From positions 124,001 through 188,000 of the forward strand of contig JAWWNJ010000073.1 of assembly GCA_037176885.1 (NCBI GenBank): a DNA stretch of 64,000 nucleotides. The letters run 5' to 3'. Both the position numbers and the translations under genes were made by a program. Below the pieces are notes generated by a model. That model saw only the letters and a program-made list of their open reading frames with translations. It was not told the origin of the DNA and searched no databases. Source of the DNA: Favolaschia claudopus (taxonomy: Eukaryota > Basidiomycota > Agaricomycetes > Agaricales > Mycenaceae). Shown here piece by piece: positions 24,441-35,857 of this stretch (positions are counted from its first letter, which is position 1; each line of letters starts with the position of its first letter).

Positions 24441-24559
24441 GCGCTCGAAAACGGACTTGTAGATTGCGAAGAAGTCCTCTGACAGCGTGTGATGCATCTT
24501 TGATGCCCGAGATCCGAGGCCACGTGCCTGGCACCAGCGTTGGGGGGATAGCGTTTAGT
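24441..24559 (-). repeat. MULE right TIR
   Basis: Reverse complement of 20514-20632 without a visible mismatch. It is followed directly by the second ATGTCACTG at 24560-24568. Confidence 0.92.
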
Positions 24560-25330
24560 ATGTCACTGTCGCCCGTACTTAGCGGTTATTCCGAGTCTGC
24601 ACCGTGAACCCGGACACTTTTATCGTCCTCTTCGATGGATCAAGCGACCTCGACGCGCGCCTCCCCCGCAGCATCTGCTCAGCTCGCACGTAATCTCGAA
24701 ACTATGATTCTGACGGGAGGTCCGCCTCATCACATCTGCCAGGGTTAAATCGCAAAGGTGCGTGTTGTGGCACCTTCCTCTTTACCGCCGTGTACTGACT
24801 CTGGCTTTCTCCGCGCTTTCTCCGCTGGCGTAGTATCACCCACCTGCCTACTCCAGTGTCCACCCTAGATCTACTCCGCCCATTATGGCTACGACTCACT
24901 CTCGATCTCCGACCCATCATCCACTGCACTGCACGTTGCCGAGTGCATTGCCCTTCCTCTAGATCGCGCCCGCTGCCGTCGTTCGATTCCGACTGCTGCC
25001 CGGCCGCTGCCACTCCATCGACATGGTTACAACCCATCACCCTCGACCCATTGTGCCTGCATCCTCAGTCTCACCTCAACGCTCACGACACTCTCCCGCT
25101 TCGTTCAGCGCCGCCGTCGCATCCGTCTATCCGCTCATTCTAGCGCATCACGTTCTAGCCGTCTACTCTCAACTCGCCGCCGCCGCCGCCACTCAGCGCA
25201 CCCTGACCACCGCCGTTCCGCCGCCCTCTCAAATCTACCCTCCACTCGACTTCACTCTCTCCTGCTACCCCGTTCGCTGCCGCCGCTGTCTCCTTCAACA
25301 CCAGCTGCCGTTGGAGATCGAACGAGGTAC
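24560..25330 (+). other. gene-like sequence copy B, right part
   Basis: Continues the copy A similarity past the MULE: CCTCGACGCGCGCCTCC at 24648-24664 pairs with CCTCGACCCGCGCCTCC on the minus strand at 10705-10721. Frames after that are Pro/Ser-rich and broken. One plus-strand frame around 25023-25330 (PLILAHHVLAVYSQLAAAAA) is coding-like but unrecognised. Confidence 0.4.
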
Positions 25331-26879
25331 GTTTTTTTTTTCGCATTTTGAATGGAACGGCAGAAATCATTCACCTGCGTCCCAGACCACCGCACGCGAA
25401 TCTCGCTGGGGAAGGAAAAAAATGGGAAGGCAGCGATAGGGAACCGCCGGAAGTAAAGGCTCGATGGGCTGGGAGGCGGGTGAAATGGAATGGCGGCGGG
25501 GTGGGAAGTCGAAACTAGTGGGTGTTGTGGAGCGTATTGTAAGTACAATGTACATACTCAGTCAATTCAAATGAGATGAACCTTGCTTTCAATACCTGCA
25601 GTTTGAATCGTCAGTAATCAAATGATAATCTTTGACTTCTTCCCCTAATATTGCATGACTCTATTTGAAGCAAACGAAACGGAAGAAAGAAATTCCGTCG
25701 ATGGAATGGCCACTACTCTGAAAGACCTTCCGTGCTGAGCACTAAGTTGGGTTGGGCTGTCGGTAAGTAACTAGCTAAACGAAGGGAGTATACAAGCTTG
25801 CTTACTATATTATGTCAACGAGCCAACTTCACTTCTCTTCAAGTTGAAGCGAATTTCAAAAAGAAGAACTTCTGCGAGTCTGCGGCGGTCCAATCGCAAA
25901 AAAAAAATCCAGTTGATTCAGGACTCGGTTTTGATTCACATTAAGGACTGCTGATATTGTGGTTTCAACTGTGTATTGATGCTCAATCGGACGCTCAACA
26001 AGCTTAAATGGGTTGGTCTCAGTCTGCTGTGCTGCAGCACCAATGGGAGACGGGCTGCAGCTCTTGAGATGTCTATCATTTCTCACTGCTGCTTATGGGC
26101 TCGAATTTACTTAGTAGAAATCTGGGATAATAATAATAAGGCAAAGGTCCCGCGCGGGGTACCGCCTACTCATACCTCCCGAACGGTGGCGACCTGACCC
26201 TCAAGGAGCCCTCTACCGACCGCCAGAAAATACAAGCTAAAAACCTGTGAATACAGGGAGGCTATTGTGCACTTGAAAGGTACAGCTAACTCAGTGGATT
26301 AAACATAAGCATCAGGTAAAGAACAATAAGAAAGTATAAATAGCTAGTCTAGCAGCACGGTTTGCAGCGCCGCATGCATGTTGCAGCACGGCGGATTTGC
26401 AGACCGTCTCGGACCGCTGCCACTCACCGACCGACATCGTCGCGGTGCACCACCTCCCCGAAACCAGCGCAATGAACAACAATGAAATGCAATTACTCAC
26501 TCAAGCTACTCGAGTCCGGTCGGTATACCAATCTGCAGCATACATACGGCGGGGCAAAGTGTGCTGCTGCACCGCCAGCTGTTCTGTCCTTTCTGATCAT
26601 CCTTCACCGTTTGCCTATGTCAGATACTATAAGTAAATTCAAACCCGTAATCGACAATAAGCATTAAGAAAACGGTAACTCAGAGGCGGAATGTGTAGTG
26701 ATACACCGTAAATTTTTTCTACCTATCCTTTAGTTCTACCGCGGCGGATCCAGCGAGATTGCGGCCTTGAGCTCGGCTACGGGGTGGTGGAGAAGTCCAG
26801 GGACCGTAGTGTATATTAGTGCCTGTACACTCTGTTACTCCCTGGGCCCTGGCGTTCCTAAGGGGACCGTGCCGTGTAA

Positions 26880-26906
26880 TCTTCCTTCCTTCCTTCCTTC
26901 CTTCCT
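26880..26906 (+). repeat. CTTC microsatellite
   Basis: Six to seven perfect tandem copies of CTTC (TTCC). Confidence 0.85.
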
Positions 26907-29485
26907 GTAAGGTAGTTTAATTGAATCTAACGTTTTTGTCTCTGTACAAGTTTGAATGTTTGTGAGCAAAGTGAATGAGAATGAAGTGGAACCGAGAATG
27001 CACGCACCGAGAGTACGGAAAATGAACAAGTCGAATCTCGTTCAACGGTTCAAGATATGCTGTGAGTTGGGGGAGATGGGATCAAGTGGACAAATTTTTG
27101 AGCTGATGGTGGTTTTGAGCTTGACTTGGGTTAAAAGATCAAGAGAGAATGGCAGACGACGCCGCTCAGAGTATAGAAGTGAAATAAAATGAAATGAATT
27201 TTACTTCAGGACAATATCTGAATCGAGTAGAATCTGCGCATTGATGTGTGAGAAGGATCGGTATACGTAGCGAAATGGGAAAAAAAGAAACACTCATCTG
27301 CGCCGCATCAAAAAGTGGGAGTTGAGAGCTGCGAGTACTAGTGTGTGTGTGTTCAAGTGTGCACTGAGTTAGGTTGCGTTGTTAGCACATGCAAGAACTT
27401 CAACTTGGAGAAAATAAAATTCGCCTCGAAGTTCAAGTAACAACATTATGTTCCTCTTAGCGATGTTCGGGGGGGCTTGGGTCAGGCATCGAAGATCGGG
27501 GTCGAGGTTCAGCGCCCAACCCGACTCGACATATAGTTGATCAAGGTCGGGTCGGGTCAGGAGGAGGAGCAGATTCGGCAACGTAAAAGAATAATTTCAA
27601 TTAAGGTACGATTCTCATCTCGCTGCAAGAAAGAAGTGTAGAACAAGAATTTGCGGGAAAGAATAAGACAGACCGGAAAGAGATTGCGCGAAATGGATTG
27701 CTGCGAGGAACTTGCCGTATCGGTGCTGCATCACGGCAGATTTGTCGACAGAATTCAAGTCCGACGTGAGGACCATGAGTGAGCTGCCACCCTTCCTTTC
27801 ACCCGTGGCAGGAACTAAAGAACCTTTCATACTCTTCACCCTAATAGATGTGTACACGCACCTTCGCGTTGTGGCGACATTCACGCGAAGGCATACGACC
27901 CAACGAAAGCTCATCTTGGTGAGACGGTCTAATGGAATTGAAGATATAGTTGGTCCAACCTCGTGTAAACATCTGGTTACCTGTTTCAAATTGAGTATTA
28001 GCGACATAGCAGCATGGACACAAACACGCGGGATTTGCTTCAGACTGTCATTGTCTCGTCCTACAAGATCGACCATTCGAGTACAAAGTCAATCAGCATT
28101 TCAAATCGGTTTGAACCAAATAAAAACTCAGGGTAAAGAGAAAGTCAGAGTGAAGCGAAGACTTGATTTGGACGGGCATAACAGTCGGTAAGTCAAGAAA
28201 ACAACGCTGGTTTTGTGACGGACCTCGGAACGGCGGTTTGAGTGGGATGTTCGTTTGATTGAAAGAGGGTAGTCAACCTGTTCGGATTTGAATTCCGCTG
28301 TGAAGTAAGAGGTGAATAAGGATTCGTGCGTACCGTCATATCGTTCGAACGAACAAGAACTTTGGGCGAGGAGAGGGTCAGATACCAGGTAAGATACGTA
28401 GATTCACAATTGTCCCAATTGTTCAACAGAAAGTTCAACCTCAATCTCAACATTCTCTCTCATCCATGACCTACTGCAGAGGAATCTAAAACGTTGTGGG
28501 ATAAAAGTATAAATTCATTTTTCAGTAAATATTCTAGTTTCAACTCGAAAGGAACTCGAGGTCGCAGTTTTGAGGCTAGTTCGCCGCTCGGTGCGAAGTT
28601 TCGCCCGAAGTTCAACTTCCGACCCGAAGTTTTCCAAAAAAGGCAATTGAACCCGAAGTTGAACTTGTAGTCGAAGTTCAACTTGGATGAAGTTTAGCAT
28701 CAATCATAGGAGGTTTTACTTGCCTCTCACTTAGATTCTGATGTACCAGAGCTTGGAATCATCCATCCAAACAGCCGGCCATCAGTCAGTGAAACACAGC
28801 TTGATCCGCTTGCTCGCACAGTCTACAGATCCCTTGTATCGGCATCGCTCTTTACCAGTGGTATATCCGCCATTGCTTGGCTGTTGCCCTGGATTCTTCT
28901 CAGTGTTTTTCTCCCTCCATTTTTCCTGATTTGATTTGTTTGAATCAAGTCTGTCAAGATTCTCACCAAAGCTCTCACCAATCTGCGCAGCTGCTTTACG
29001 GTTTTCTCCTGTGCTACTATTAGCTGAGGGAGAGCCGGATCCACCTGAGCTGAGAAGGTTTTCACTCAGCATGGGAATCAATATACTATAGCTACATCGA
29101 GACATGTATACACAATGCTTCTCACATCTTATGATCTTGTCTGTGCTCACCAACTAATTGCGGCCTACACTGACTTGTCAACGTATAAATCTCACTTGGA
29201 GTCGCATTAACAAGTCTCTGAGTCGTGCTGCAAGCTGGGGCAGATGAAATTTCTACTCAAACAATTTCCTGCCCGCCGCACACTGGAATATATGGGCCGA
29301 GTCGGCGAATCCATACACAAGACTTTGGCATTGGTGATATTCCAACTGAGATCCAAGCGTAGTCAACAGAAATTCCAAGAACGCTGAGATAGTTTCAACA
29401 CTGTGATCAGATGGATATGAATCAATCCTGACCCGCATTCAATGCATGTTGAATTCGAGAAGGTCTTGCGGGGAAGAAATAGGTT

Positions 29486-29524
29486 GCGGTGATTGCAATG
29501 GATAATATCCATTGCAATCACCGC
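29486..29524. repeat. 39-bp perfect palindrome
   Basis: Arms GCGGTGATTGCAATGGATA and TATCCATTGCAATCACCGC are exact reverse complements around a single central A. No gene is adjacent on either side. Confidence 0.9.
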
Positions 29525-29853
29525 GACAGAGGCATACCTGCGCAGAGCGTAGCTCGTTTGGATCAATTCAATCCTTGTAGAGACATAGCAGATAGTAACG
29601 AGTACTTAACTCTATCAACTGTTGGAATTCCGAGTGAGTCCGTACTCGCACTGCCCCGACTCACCTGATTGCGCTTGCTGCTGCGCATGATGTTGACGCT
29701 CCGCTCTATCGCGGTGTAACGACTGGCCATTTTTGCGCGTTATATCTGGCTATTTTAAGTCAAGTGCGGCCCTAAACAACCCAACTACCTGCCACGACTA
29801 TAGTCTTACTCGACTATCAATAGGAAGTCAGTACCTCTGTTGTTGACACTAAG

Positions 29854-30238
29854 TGTAAGGGCAACCTTTAGGACCCGAGATGTCTCGAGGGTCTAGCGAG
29901 GGAGAATCCAAAGTTAATTAAAGATGCTACTAGGAATACATTACAGCGCACCTAGCGAGGGAGAATCCAAAGAGAAGAAAGGCTAAGGATTCCCACGCTA
30001 GGTGTGGCAAACATATACTAACTAATTCCCACAAGGCCGGGTCAACCGGTAATAGTCCCTGGCCCGATCACATGCTAAGTCCCACCTTGATGACGTAGTT
30101 GGACTGGGATCTTGTGTACCCAAAAATAGAACTCTGTCATAGTTTGATGGAGCTCCACAGGAATGATGTAATGGGACTTGGGCAGAAGTGCCCAAGTCCC
30201 TTTGCGTCATGCTGCACAGAACAGGGGTTCCCCTGACA
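29854..30238 (-). repeat. 3' LTR of the Ty3/gypsy element
   Basis: Starts TGTAAGGG and ends CCCTGACA on the plus strand; matches 35468-35852 except T/C in CCGG(T/C)AATAG and A/G in GCTGC(A/G)CAG. CTAAG target copy precedes it. The Pol stop codon (30022-30024) lies inside this LTR. Confidence 0.93.
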
Positions 30239-33200
30239 TCACCCCCCCCTTGGAATGCGGCGCCTCGACGCATAGATCGCACCTGAGCTGGAGTCGACGA
30301 GCGGTCACGGAAGGGAAGGGAATCGAAGGCAGCAACAGCAATGGAGCGAGGTTTGGAAGGGTATTTGCGGTAGAAAGCGGCAACAGCGTCCGGGGCAAAG
30401 ACATTAGAGTGCTTCACCCATTGATCATGGGACGGGTCATAACCCTTCCAGCGAACAAAGTACCATAGACTCCCATAGCGGATCTTGGCATCCAATATCT
30501 CCTCGACCTCCCATTGCTTGTCGCCAGGAACGTCAAGGACTGGTGGCGGCTCTTCGTGTCTGGGGCGAGTGGGGAATGGATCGGCTTCCACAAGCTGAAG
30601 TTTCACGACAGGGAAGACAGGGTGGAGGGCAGAGTACCGGGGTGGCAGCTCCAGTTTGAAGGCACCATTACCGACGACCTTCAGAACCTTGAAGGGGCCG
30701 ATACGCCGGTGGGAGAATTTCACCGAAGGGCGGGTGGTGCGGATATCTGAAGCATCAACCCACACCCGGTCACCAACCTTGATGTCTGGAGCTGGCGTCC
30801 GCCGGCGGTCATAGTACTGCTTGTACTCTGCTTTGGCCTTGACAAGTGCTGCCTTCGCCTCGGAAACCCCTGACGCAATCCGATCGTGGAACTCGTTCAC
30901 AGCCTCCAACCTAGAACGTGCAGCGTGGGGCTCAAAGCCCATCCGTGGAAGGCGACCAGTGTCCGTCATGAACGGTACCTGCTGCGTGGAGGAGTGCATG
31001 TGGTTGTTGTACGCAAACTCCGCTGCAGGTAGCAGCTCATCCCAGTCGTCCTGCTTGTAATTGGTGAAGAGCCGGACGTACTGCTCAAGTTCCTGGTTAA
31101 CGCGCTCCGTTTGGCCATCGGTCTGCGGGTGGTAGGCCGTAGAAGTGGCTGGGGTGACCCCAACGAGGCGCCAAAGCTCGCGCGTGAACTCTGCAATGAA
31201 CTGGGTGCCACGATCCGAGATGTACTTCTCTGGCAGGCCATGGTGGCGCCAGACGTTCCGGTAGTACAGCCGAGCAGCACCAACCGCGTCAATGGTGGTG
31301 TGACACTCCATGAAGTGCGCTCTCTTCCCAAGGGCACAGACGACGACCATGACAGCATCGTATCCATGGGCCTCGGGAAGCTCGACGATAAAGTCGACTG
31401 ACACGGTGTGCCAGCGCTCTTCTGGGATCTCTGTGGGGTGGAGCTCACCAATCGGCAGTTGACGAAGCGCCTTGGTGCGGCAGCACAGGTCACAAGTCGC
31501 GACATACCGACCGACATGGCGCGACAGCTGGGGCCACCAGTAGTTCCGAGACACGAGCTCCAGGGTCTTGAAACGACCGGCATGGCCTGCAACGCGCGTG
31601 TCATGGTGCTGCTCCAAGATGCGTCGGCGGAGGTCCTTGTCTCGGGGGACGACAATCTTCCCCCGGAAGTAAAGGAGTCCACCTTCAATACGCCATTCCG
31701 AAGACCGGGCAGACCGCACACCTCGGGCCTTGAGGAGTTCCTTCGCAGTCAGGGCAATGGGCTCTTCAAGGTCGGGGTCTCCAGCAAGCGCATCACGAAT
31801 GTCGCGCAGGAGGGGAGCCTCAGGGCCAGCAATAACCAGGGCCTCGGTGGCCCGAACGTGGAACAGCTCGGGTCGAAGCAGGGTAACGTCCTGGTTATCG
31901 TCCTGCACTCCATGGTCCGGTCTCCGAGAAAGCGCGTCGGGGCGACCCATGAGGCGACCCGGTTGGTGGTGCAGCGAGAAGTCGAAACGGGAGAGGTAGA
32001 GAGACCACCGAGCTTGGCGACGATTGAGCTTCTGGGCCTTCCGGAAATATTCCAGGTTTTTGTGGTCCGTCCAGATCTCAACCAGGTGCTGCGCGCCCTC
32101 AAGGAAGTGGCGCCACTCCTCAAGGGCTCGCACGATTGCAAGCATCTCCTTGTCGTGAATCTCGTAATTCCGCTGCACCTCGTTCAGGCTTTTGGAGTAG
32201 AACGCAACCGGATGCCACTTGCCATCGTCACCCTGCTGGGAGAGGACGGCACCGGTGGCATAGTCAGAGCTGTCAGCCTCGAGCCGGTACGGGCGTTCGG
32301 GGTTCGGGAGAACCAGAACGGGGTCCCGAGTCACCCGCCGCTTGAGCTCGTCAAAGGCAGCTTGCTCTTCAGGCCCCCAGGTCCAGGCAATGCCCTTCTT
32401 GGTGCGTCTGAAGAGGGCTTGAGCGACGTCTGAGAAGCCCGCAATGAACCGGCGGTAGAAGTTTGTGAAGCCAAGGAACTGCTGCACATCCTTCTTATTC
32501 TCAGGCGCTGGCCAAGCTGCCACTCCTGCAACCTTTACAGGGTCCATCTCGACGTGGTTGTGGGAGATAATCACGCCAAGGTACTCAATGGAGGTCCGCT
32601 CAAACTCACACTTCTCGGCTCGAAGGTAAAGCTTGTTTGCGCGAAGCCTCCGCAGGACCTCTCGGACGATCTCTCGATGCCGACGGATGTCTGAGTGGGC
32701 AATGAGGATATCGTCGAGGTAGACCATGACGTCGCCAGAGAGGATAAGATCCTGGAAGATGTCGTTCATCATGGTCTGGAAGGTTGCAGGGGAGTTGGTC
32801 AGACCGAAGTACATGACCAGCGGCTCAAACAGTCCCCGGTTGGTCCGGAACGCTGCCTTCCACTCGTCGCCTTCACGGATTCGAACGTTGTTAAAGCCCC
32901 ATCGGACATCGAGCTTCGTGAAGTACCGGGCTCCCCTGAGTCGGTTGATGAGGTCGTTGATTAAGGGGAGCGGGTAACGATTCTTCACGGTCATAGCATT
33001 TAAAGCTCGATAGTCCTGTACGAACCGAAGTCCGCCGTCCTTCTTCTTGACAAAGAAGACGGGTGAGGCCATAGGTGATTTCGACGGTCGAATCCGGCCA
33101 GTGCCAAGTCCCTCCTCGATGAAGGCATCAAGTTCCTTCTGTTCGAGAGGTGAGATTGGGTAGACCTTGCAGTTCGTGGGTTTAGAGTCCGGCACGAGCT

Positions 33201-34200
33201 CAATGGCATGGTCCCAGGATCGGCGTTCAGGCAGCGAGTCAAAGGACTCCTTGTTGAAAACATCGTCAAACTCTCGGGCCCATTCGGGAACGTCCGAGCG
33301 CGCCGGGGCTGAGTTTTTGGCGTATGCCTCAGCCAGGCGCTGGGAGACGGTGCTTCCAGCACGGATATCCTCAGAAGGCAGGAACTGGGTGTAGAACACC
33401 CGGTCTCCCGGCTCAAGGGGGTCATCCACTTCATCCACATCATCCTCTTCATCATCCTCGTAGTCCGGGAACAGCTCTGGCAGGTCATCGTATTCATCTT
33501 CGCCTAAGTCTATGGCACAGATGGACGGAAGGGGACCAAGTCGGAGCTGCCGGAGGATCTCAGCGGCCAGGCGGGACTCTCGGCGCGCGGCGCGAGCCTC
33601 CAGGCGAACCTCGGTGCGGCACGTAGAGCACTCGCTGGGGCATCTGCTCATCTTGACCTCTCGGGTGTCCCAGTCGATCTCCGGGTTATGCTTCCGGAGC
33701 CAGGAGTAGCCGAGGATGAGCTTCTGCTTCCCAAGACGGGTAACAGCGAGCTGCATGCGCTCAGAGTGACCACGATACTGCAGCACGACGTCAGCCACCT
33801 CGCGGATCGCACCAGCCTCATTTGGCGAGCCATCCACATTGAAAACTGGAATGGGCTGTGCAAGGCGCCGGAGGGGGAGGCCAGACTTAGCTGCGAACTC
33901 AGAGTCAATGAAGTCTGAGGTGGCACCACAGTCAACGAGACCTTCGAGGGAAAGCTTGGTGGCGTCCTGGACTGCCTGAATCTCAAGGGGGAGATGCAGG
34001 GAGTTGGCACCGGGTGCAGCAGCAACAGTATAGCGCTGAGGAAGTCTACGTTCCCAAGGCTTTCGCCGGATGCGTGGGGAACGGAGGGGAGCAGGGGGTA
34101 CGTCTTTCATTTCGGCAGGTTCAACAGATGTAACATTGGCAGACTCATCATACAAACATGCGAAACGATTAGGAGACGCGATCGAGGGCGTACCGCTCAC
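30022..34200 (-). CDS. Pol polyprotein of chromodomain Ty3/gypsy element
   Basis: About 1,390 codons. Aspartic protease near residues 85-100 ([12 protein letters not shown]), reverse transcriptase with [11 protein letters not shown] near 490-505, and RNase H with [15 protein letters not shown] and TDHKNLEYF. The integrase has an HHCC finger (H..H ... CDLCCRTK), VDFIVELPE and the ISDRGTQF and [14 protein letters not shown] blocks (DDE). A C-terminal chromodomain ([20 protein letters not shown]) near 1240-1290 targets integration to marked chromatin in this family. The frame overlaps the Gag stop by four bases (GTGA) in the -1 frame, so Pol is probably made by frameshift or re-initiation. The final ~70 codons read into the 3' LTR. 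No stop or frameshift seen, so it looks functional. Confidence 0.93.
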   Translation of the reverse strand: MSGTPSIASPNRFACLYDESANVTSVEPAEMKDVPPAPLRSPRIRRKPWERRLPQRYTVAAAPGANSLHLPLEIQAVQDATKLSLEGLVDCGATSDFIDSEFAAKSGLPLRRLAQPIPVFNVDGSPNEAGAIREVADVVLQYRGHSERMQLAVTRLGKQKLILGYSWLRKHNPEIDWDTREVKMSRCPSECSTCRTEVRLEARAARRESRLAAEILRQLRLGPLPSICAIDLGEDEYDDLPELFPDYEDDEEDDVDEVDDPLEPGDRVFYTQFLPSEDIRAGSTVSQRLAEAYAKNSAPARSDVPEWAREFDDVFNKESFDSLPERRSWDHAIELVPDSKPTNCKVYPISPLEQKELDAFIEEGLGTGRIRPSKSPMASPVFFVKKKDGGLRFVQDYRALNAMTVKNRYPLPLINDLINRLRGARYFTKLDVRWGFNNVRIREGDEWKAAFRTNRGLFEPLVMYFGLTNSPATFQTMMNDIFQDLILSGDVMVYLDDILIAHSDIRRHREIVREVLRRLRANKLYLRAEKCEFERTSIEYLGVIISHNHVEMDPVKVAGVAAWPAPENKKDVQQFLGFTNFYRRFIAGFSDVAQALFRRTKKGIAWTWGPEEQAAFDELKRRVTRDPVLVLPNPERPYRLEADSSDYATGAVLSQQGDDGKWHPVAFYSKSLNEVQRNYEIHDKEMLAIVRALEEWRHFLEGAQHLVEIWTDHKNLEYFRKAQKLNRRQARWSLYLSRFDFSLHHQPGRLMGRPDALSRRPDHGVQDDNQDVTLLRPELFHVRATEALVIAGPEAPLLRDIRDALAGDPDLEEPIALTAKELLKARGVRSARSSEWRIEGGLLYFRGKIVVPRDKDLRRRILEQHHDTRVAGHAGRFKTLELVSRNYWWPQLSRHVGRYVATCDLCCRTKALRQLPIGELHPTEIPEERWHTVSVDFIVELPEAHGYDAVMVVVCALGKRAHFMECHTTIDAVGAARLYYRNVWRHHGLPEKYISDRGTQFIAEFTRELWRLVGVTPATSTAYHPQTDGQTERVNQELEQYVRLFTNYKQDDWDELLPAAEFAYNNHMHSSTQQVPFMTDTGRLPRMGFEPHAARSRLEAVNEFHDRIASGVSEAKAALVKAKAEYKQYYDRRRTPAPDIKVGDRVWVDASDIRTTRPSVKFSHRRIGPFKVLKVVGNGAFKLELPPRYSALHPVFPVVKLQLVEADPFPTRPRHEEPPPVLDVPGDKQWEVEEILDAKIRYGSLWYFVRWKGYDPSHDQWVKHSNVFAPDAVAAFYRKYPSKPRSIAVAAFDSLPFRDRSSTPAQVRSMRRGAAFQGGGDVRGTPVLCSMTQRDLGTSAQVPLHHSCGAPSNYDRVLFLGTQDPSPTTSSRWDLACDRARDYYRLTRPCGN
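30239..30251 (-). other. polypurine tract of the Ty3/gypsy element
   Basis: On the element strand AAGGGGGGGGTGA abuts the 3' LTR, the expected site for plus-strand DNA priming. Confidence 0.7.
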
Positions 34201-35324
34201 TCGTCGCGTGGGAGAAAACCCTGCTCTTCCTCGGCGGCTACAGACTCCGGCTCAGGGAGCGAGTCGGTGGTGGCAACCCGAGCCACCAGTTCGGAGAGGA
34301 GCTCGGACCCAAGCTGACGAATGACCTCGTCAAGGATATCAGCGGCTCGGACGTCAGCTGGGGTGGGGCAATCCCGGGCCAGGTGTGGACCGCCGCATCG
34401 GTAGCAGCCACGGGGAGGTCCTCTCCCGGAGCGTGTGCGATCAACGTCCATGGGGACTACCTGCGGAGGAGCAGGAGCTGGCATGGCCCGAGGAGGAGGC
34501 GCAGGGACAACAGGGAAGACACCTGCTGGACGTGAGCGAGCGGCTGGCGGAGCTGAGGGGGCTTTCGGGAGAAGCCCAGCAGCACGAGCCCGCACGTGCG
34601 ATTCGTACTGGCGGTACGCTCGGGTCCGCCAAGCCATGTAGTCGCGGAGGTCTGGGGGGTCGCTAGACGAGGTGATGGCCGCATTGATGGCAGGGTCAAG
34701 GCCAGAGCGGAACTTGGTGACCTTGACCAACGCGTCAGCAAACCCAGCAAGGTCGAAGAGGTCTTCAAAGTCATCAGTGTACTTGAAGACATCCCGGGAG
34801 CCCATATAGTATGCCCTAGACTCGAGTTTGTGTAGGGCGTGGTCCTGCTCGTTCTCCTCGACAAAGCGTGAGCAGAACTCCTTGGTGAAGGCGTCCCAGG
34901 TGAGGAAGGGGAAAGGGGTTTTGATAGACATGCGCTCAGCCCATTTTTGCGCAGAGTCTTTGGACATAAAGGACATGGTGAAACGCACTGCCTTTTCCTC
35001 AGACATCTCACCACCTTCGACAAACGCCTCCGGAACCAGTCGGATGTAAGTCCGAGCTGAGTGAAGGAAGGCCCGGCCAGCCGAGCGGTCGCCGTCAAAG
35101 ACGAAAGGGGGGTTCGGTCGAAGGACCGTTTTTGCTGCCGGGGTGAGGTTGGCAAAGAGTCCTGGACTCTCAGCCGGAGGCTCTGGAGGAGCGGCAGGGG
35201 TCGGAGCAGTAGTAGTGGAAGGATTGGCAGCAGTTTGAAAAAGCTCGACCAGACGGTCAACAGTTCCCTCGAGCCTATCCATCCGCTCGGCGGCGGCTGC
35301 AGCAGCGGCGGCAGAGTCGGTCAT
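34197..35324 (-). CDS. Gag protein of chromodomain Ty3/gypsy element
   Basis: Capsid/nucleocapsid precursor. The first in-frame ATG (35324) opens [20 protein letters not shown], a short coiled-coil-like start; the frame itself is open further upstream into the 5' LTR without an ATG. The central region ([20 protein letters not shown] ... [13 protein letters not shown]) is the retrotransposon gag fold. The C-terminal zinc knuckle [13 protein letters not shown] is CCHC and binds RNA. Gag ends GFLPRDE at a TGA that overlaps the start of the Pol frame. Confidence 0.88.
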   Translation of the reverse strand: MTDSAAAAAAAAERMDRLEGTVDRLVELFQTAANPSTTTAPTPAAPPEPPAESPGLFANLTPAAKTVLRPNPPFVFDGDRSAGRAFLHSARTYIRLVPEAFVEGGEMSEEKAVRFTMSFMSKDSAQKWAERMSIKTPFPFLTWDAFTKEFCSRFVEENEQDHALHKLESRAYYMGSRDVFKYTDDFEDLFDLAGFADALVKVTKFRSGLDPAINAAITSSSDPPDLRDYMAWRTRAYRQYESHVRARAAGLLPKAPSAPPAARSRPAGVFPVVPAPPPRAMPAPAPPQVVPMDVDRTRSGRGPPRGCYRCGGPHLARDCPTPADVRAADILDEVIRQLGSELLSELVARVATTDSLPEPESVAAEEEQGFLPRDE

Positions 35325-35467
35325 GGTGGGTTCTAGAGAGGGGGAGGAGGGGGCAAGATTCGCGGTTTGCGCGTCCGAGACAGCAGAGGAGGAGTCCGAC
35401 GAAGCGTCTGAAAAATCGCCAAAGCGCGCAATCTTGACCAGTTGATCCCTTGGAGCCTTTCTTCTGC

Positions 35468-35852
35468 TGTAAGGGCAACCTTTAGGACCCGAGATGTCTC
35501 GAGGGTCTAGCGAGGGAGAATCCAAAGTTAATTAAAGATGCTACTAGGAATACATTACAGCGCACCTAGCGAGGGAGAATCCAAAGAGAAGAAAGGCTAA
35601 GGATTCCCACGCTAGGTGTGGCAAACATATACTAACTAATTCCCACAAGGCCGGGTCAACCGGCAATAGTCCCTGGCCCGATCACATGCTAAGTCCCACC
35701 TTGATGACGTAGTTGGACTGGGATCTTGTGTACCCAAAAATAGAACTCTGTCATAGTTTGATGGAGCTCCACAGGAATGATGTAATGGGACTTGGGCAGA
35801 AGTGCCCAAGTCCCTTTGCGTCATGCTGCGCAGAACAGGGGTTCCCCTGACA
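35468..35852 (-). repeat. 5' LTR of the Ty3/gypsy element
   Basis: 385 bp, near-identical partner of 29854-30238 and followed by the second CTAAG at 35853-35857. The element is transcribed leftward from here. I see no conventional tRNA-complementary TGG primer site next to it, which would fit a self-priming element, but that is inference. Confidence 0.93.
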
Positions 35853-35857
35853 CTAAG

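Larger units (their letters stand above)
20514..24559 (-). mobile_element. complete Mutator-like transposable element (MULE), 4,046 bp
   Basis: Perfect 119-bp terminal inverted repeats (20514-20632 and 24441-24559, starting ACTAAACGCTATCCCCCC) bounded by identical 9-bp duplications ATGTCACTG. It contains one minus-strand transposase gene and a strong hairpin on each side of it. Intact ends, a perfect duplication and an open spliced transposase indicate a recent, possibly still autonomous copy. It is inserted within gene-like copy B of the 35-kb element. Confidence 0.93.
25331..29848. other. gene-free part of the large element, repeats only
   Basis: No supportable gene. It holds a CTTC microsatellite (about 26880-26906), CTGCAGCAC modules near 26030, 26330-26420 (minus), 26515-26610 (plus) and 27690-27770 (minus), a cluster of GAAGTTCAACTT words at 28560-28690, and a 39-bp palindrome at 29486-29524. 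Confidence 0.4.
29854..35852 (-). mobile_element. complete chromodomain Ty3/gypsy LTR retrotransposon, 5,999 bp
   Basis: Two 385-bp LTRs (29854-30238 and 35468-35852, TG...CA ends) differ at only about two positions, and CTAAG (29849-29853, 35853-35857) is duplicated at the target. Transcribed on the minus strand: Gag, then Pol with protease, reverse transcriptase, RNase H, integrase and chromodomain in that order, which defines Ty3/gypsy chromoviruses. Near-identical LTRs mean a young insertion, nested in the 35-kb element. Confidence 0.95.

Noticed and set aside
20780..30104. Shared GATGACGTAGTTGGA between the MULE hairpin and the gypsy LTRs
   Set aside because: A 15-bp match between two sites in 64 kb is expected by chance; no further similarity around it.
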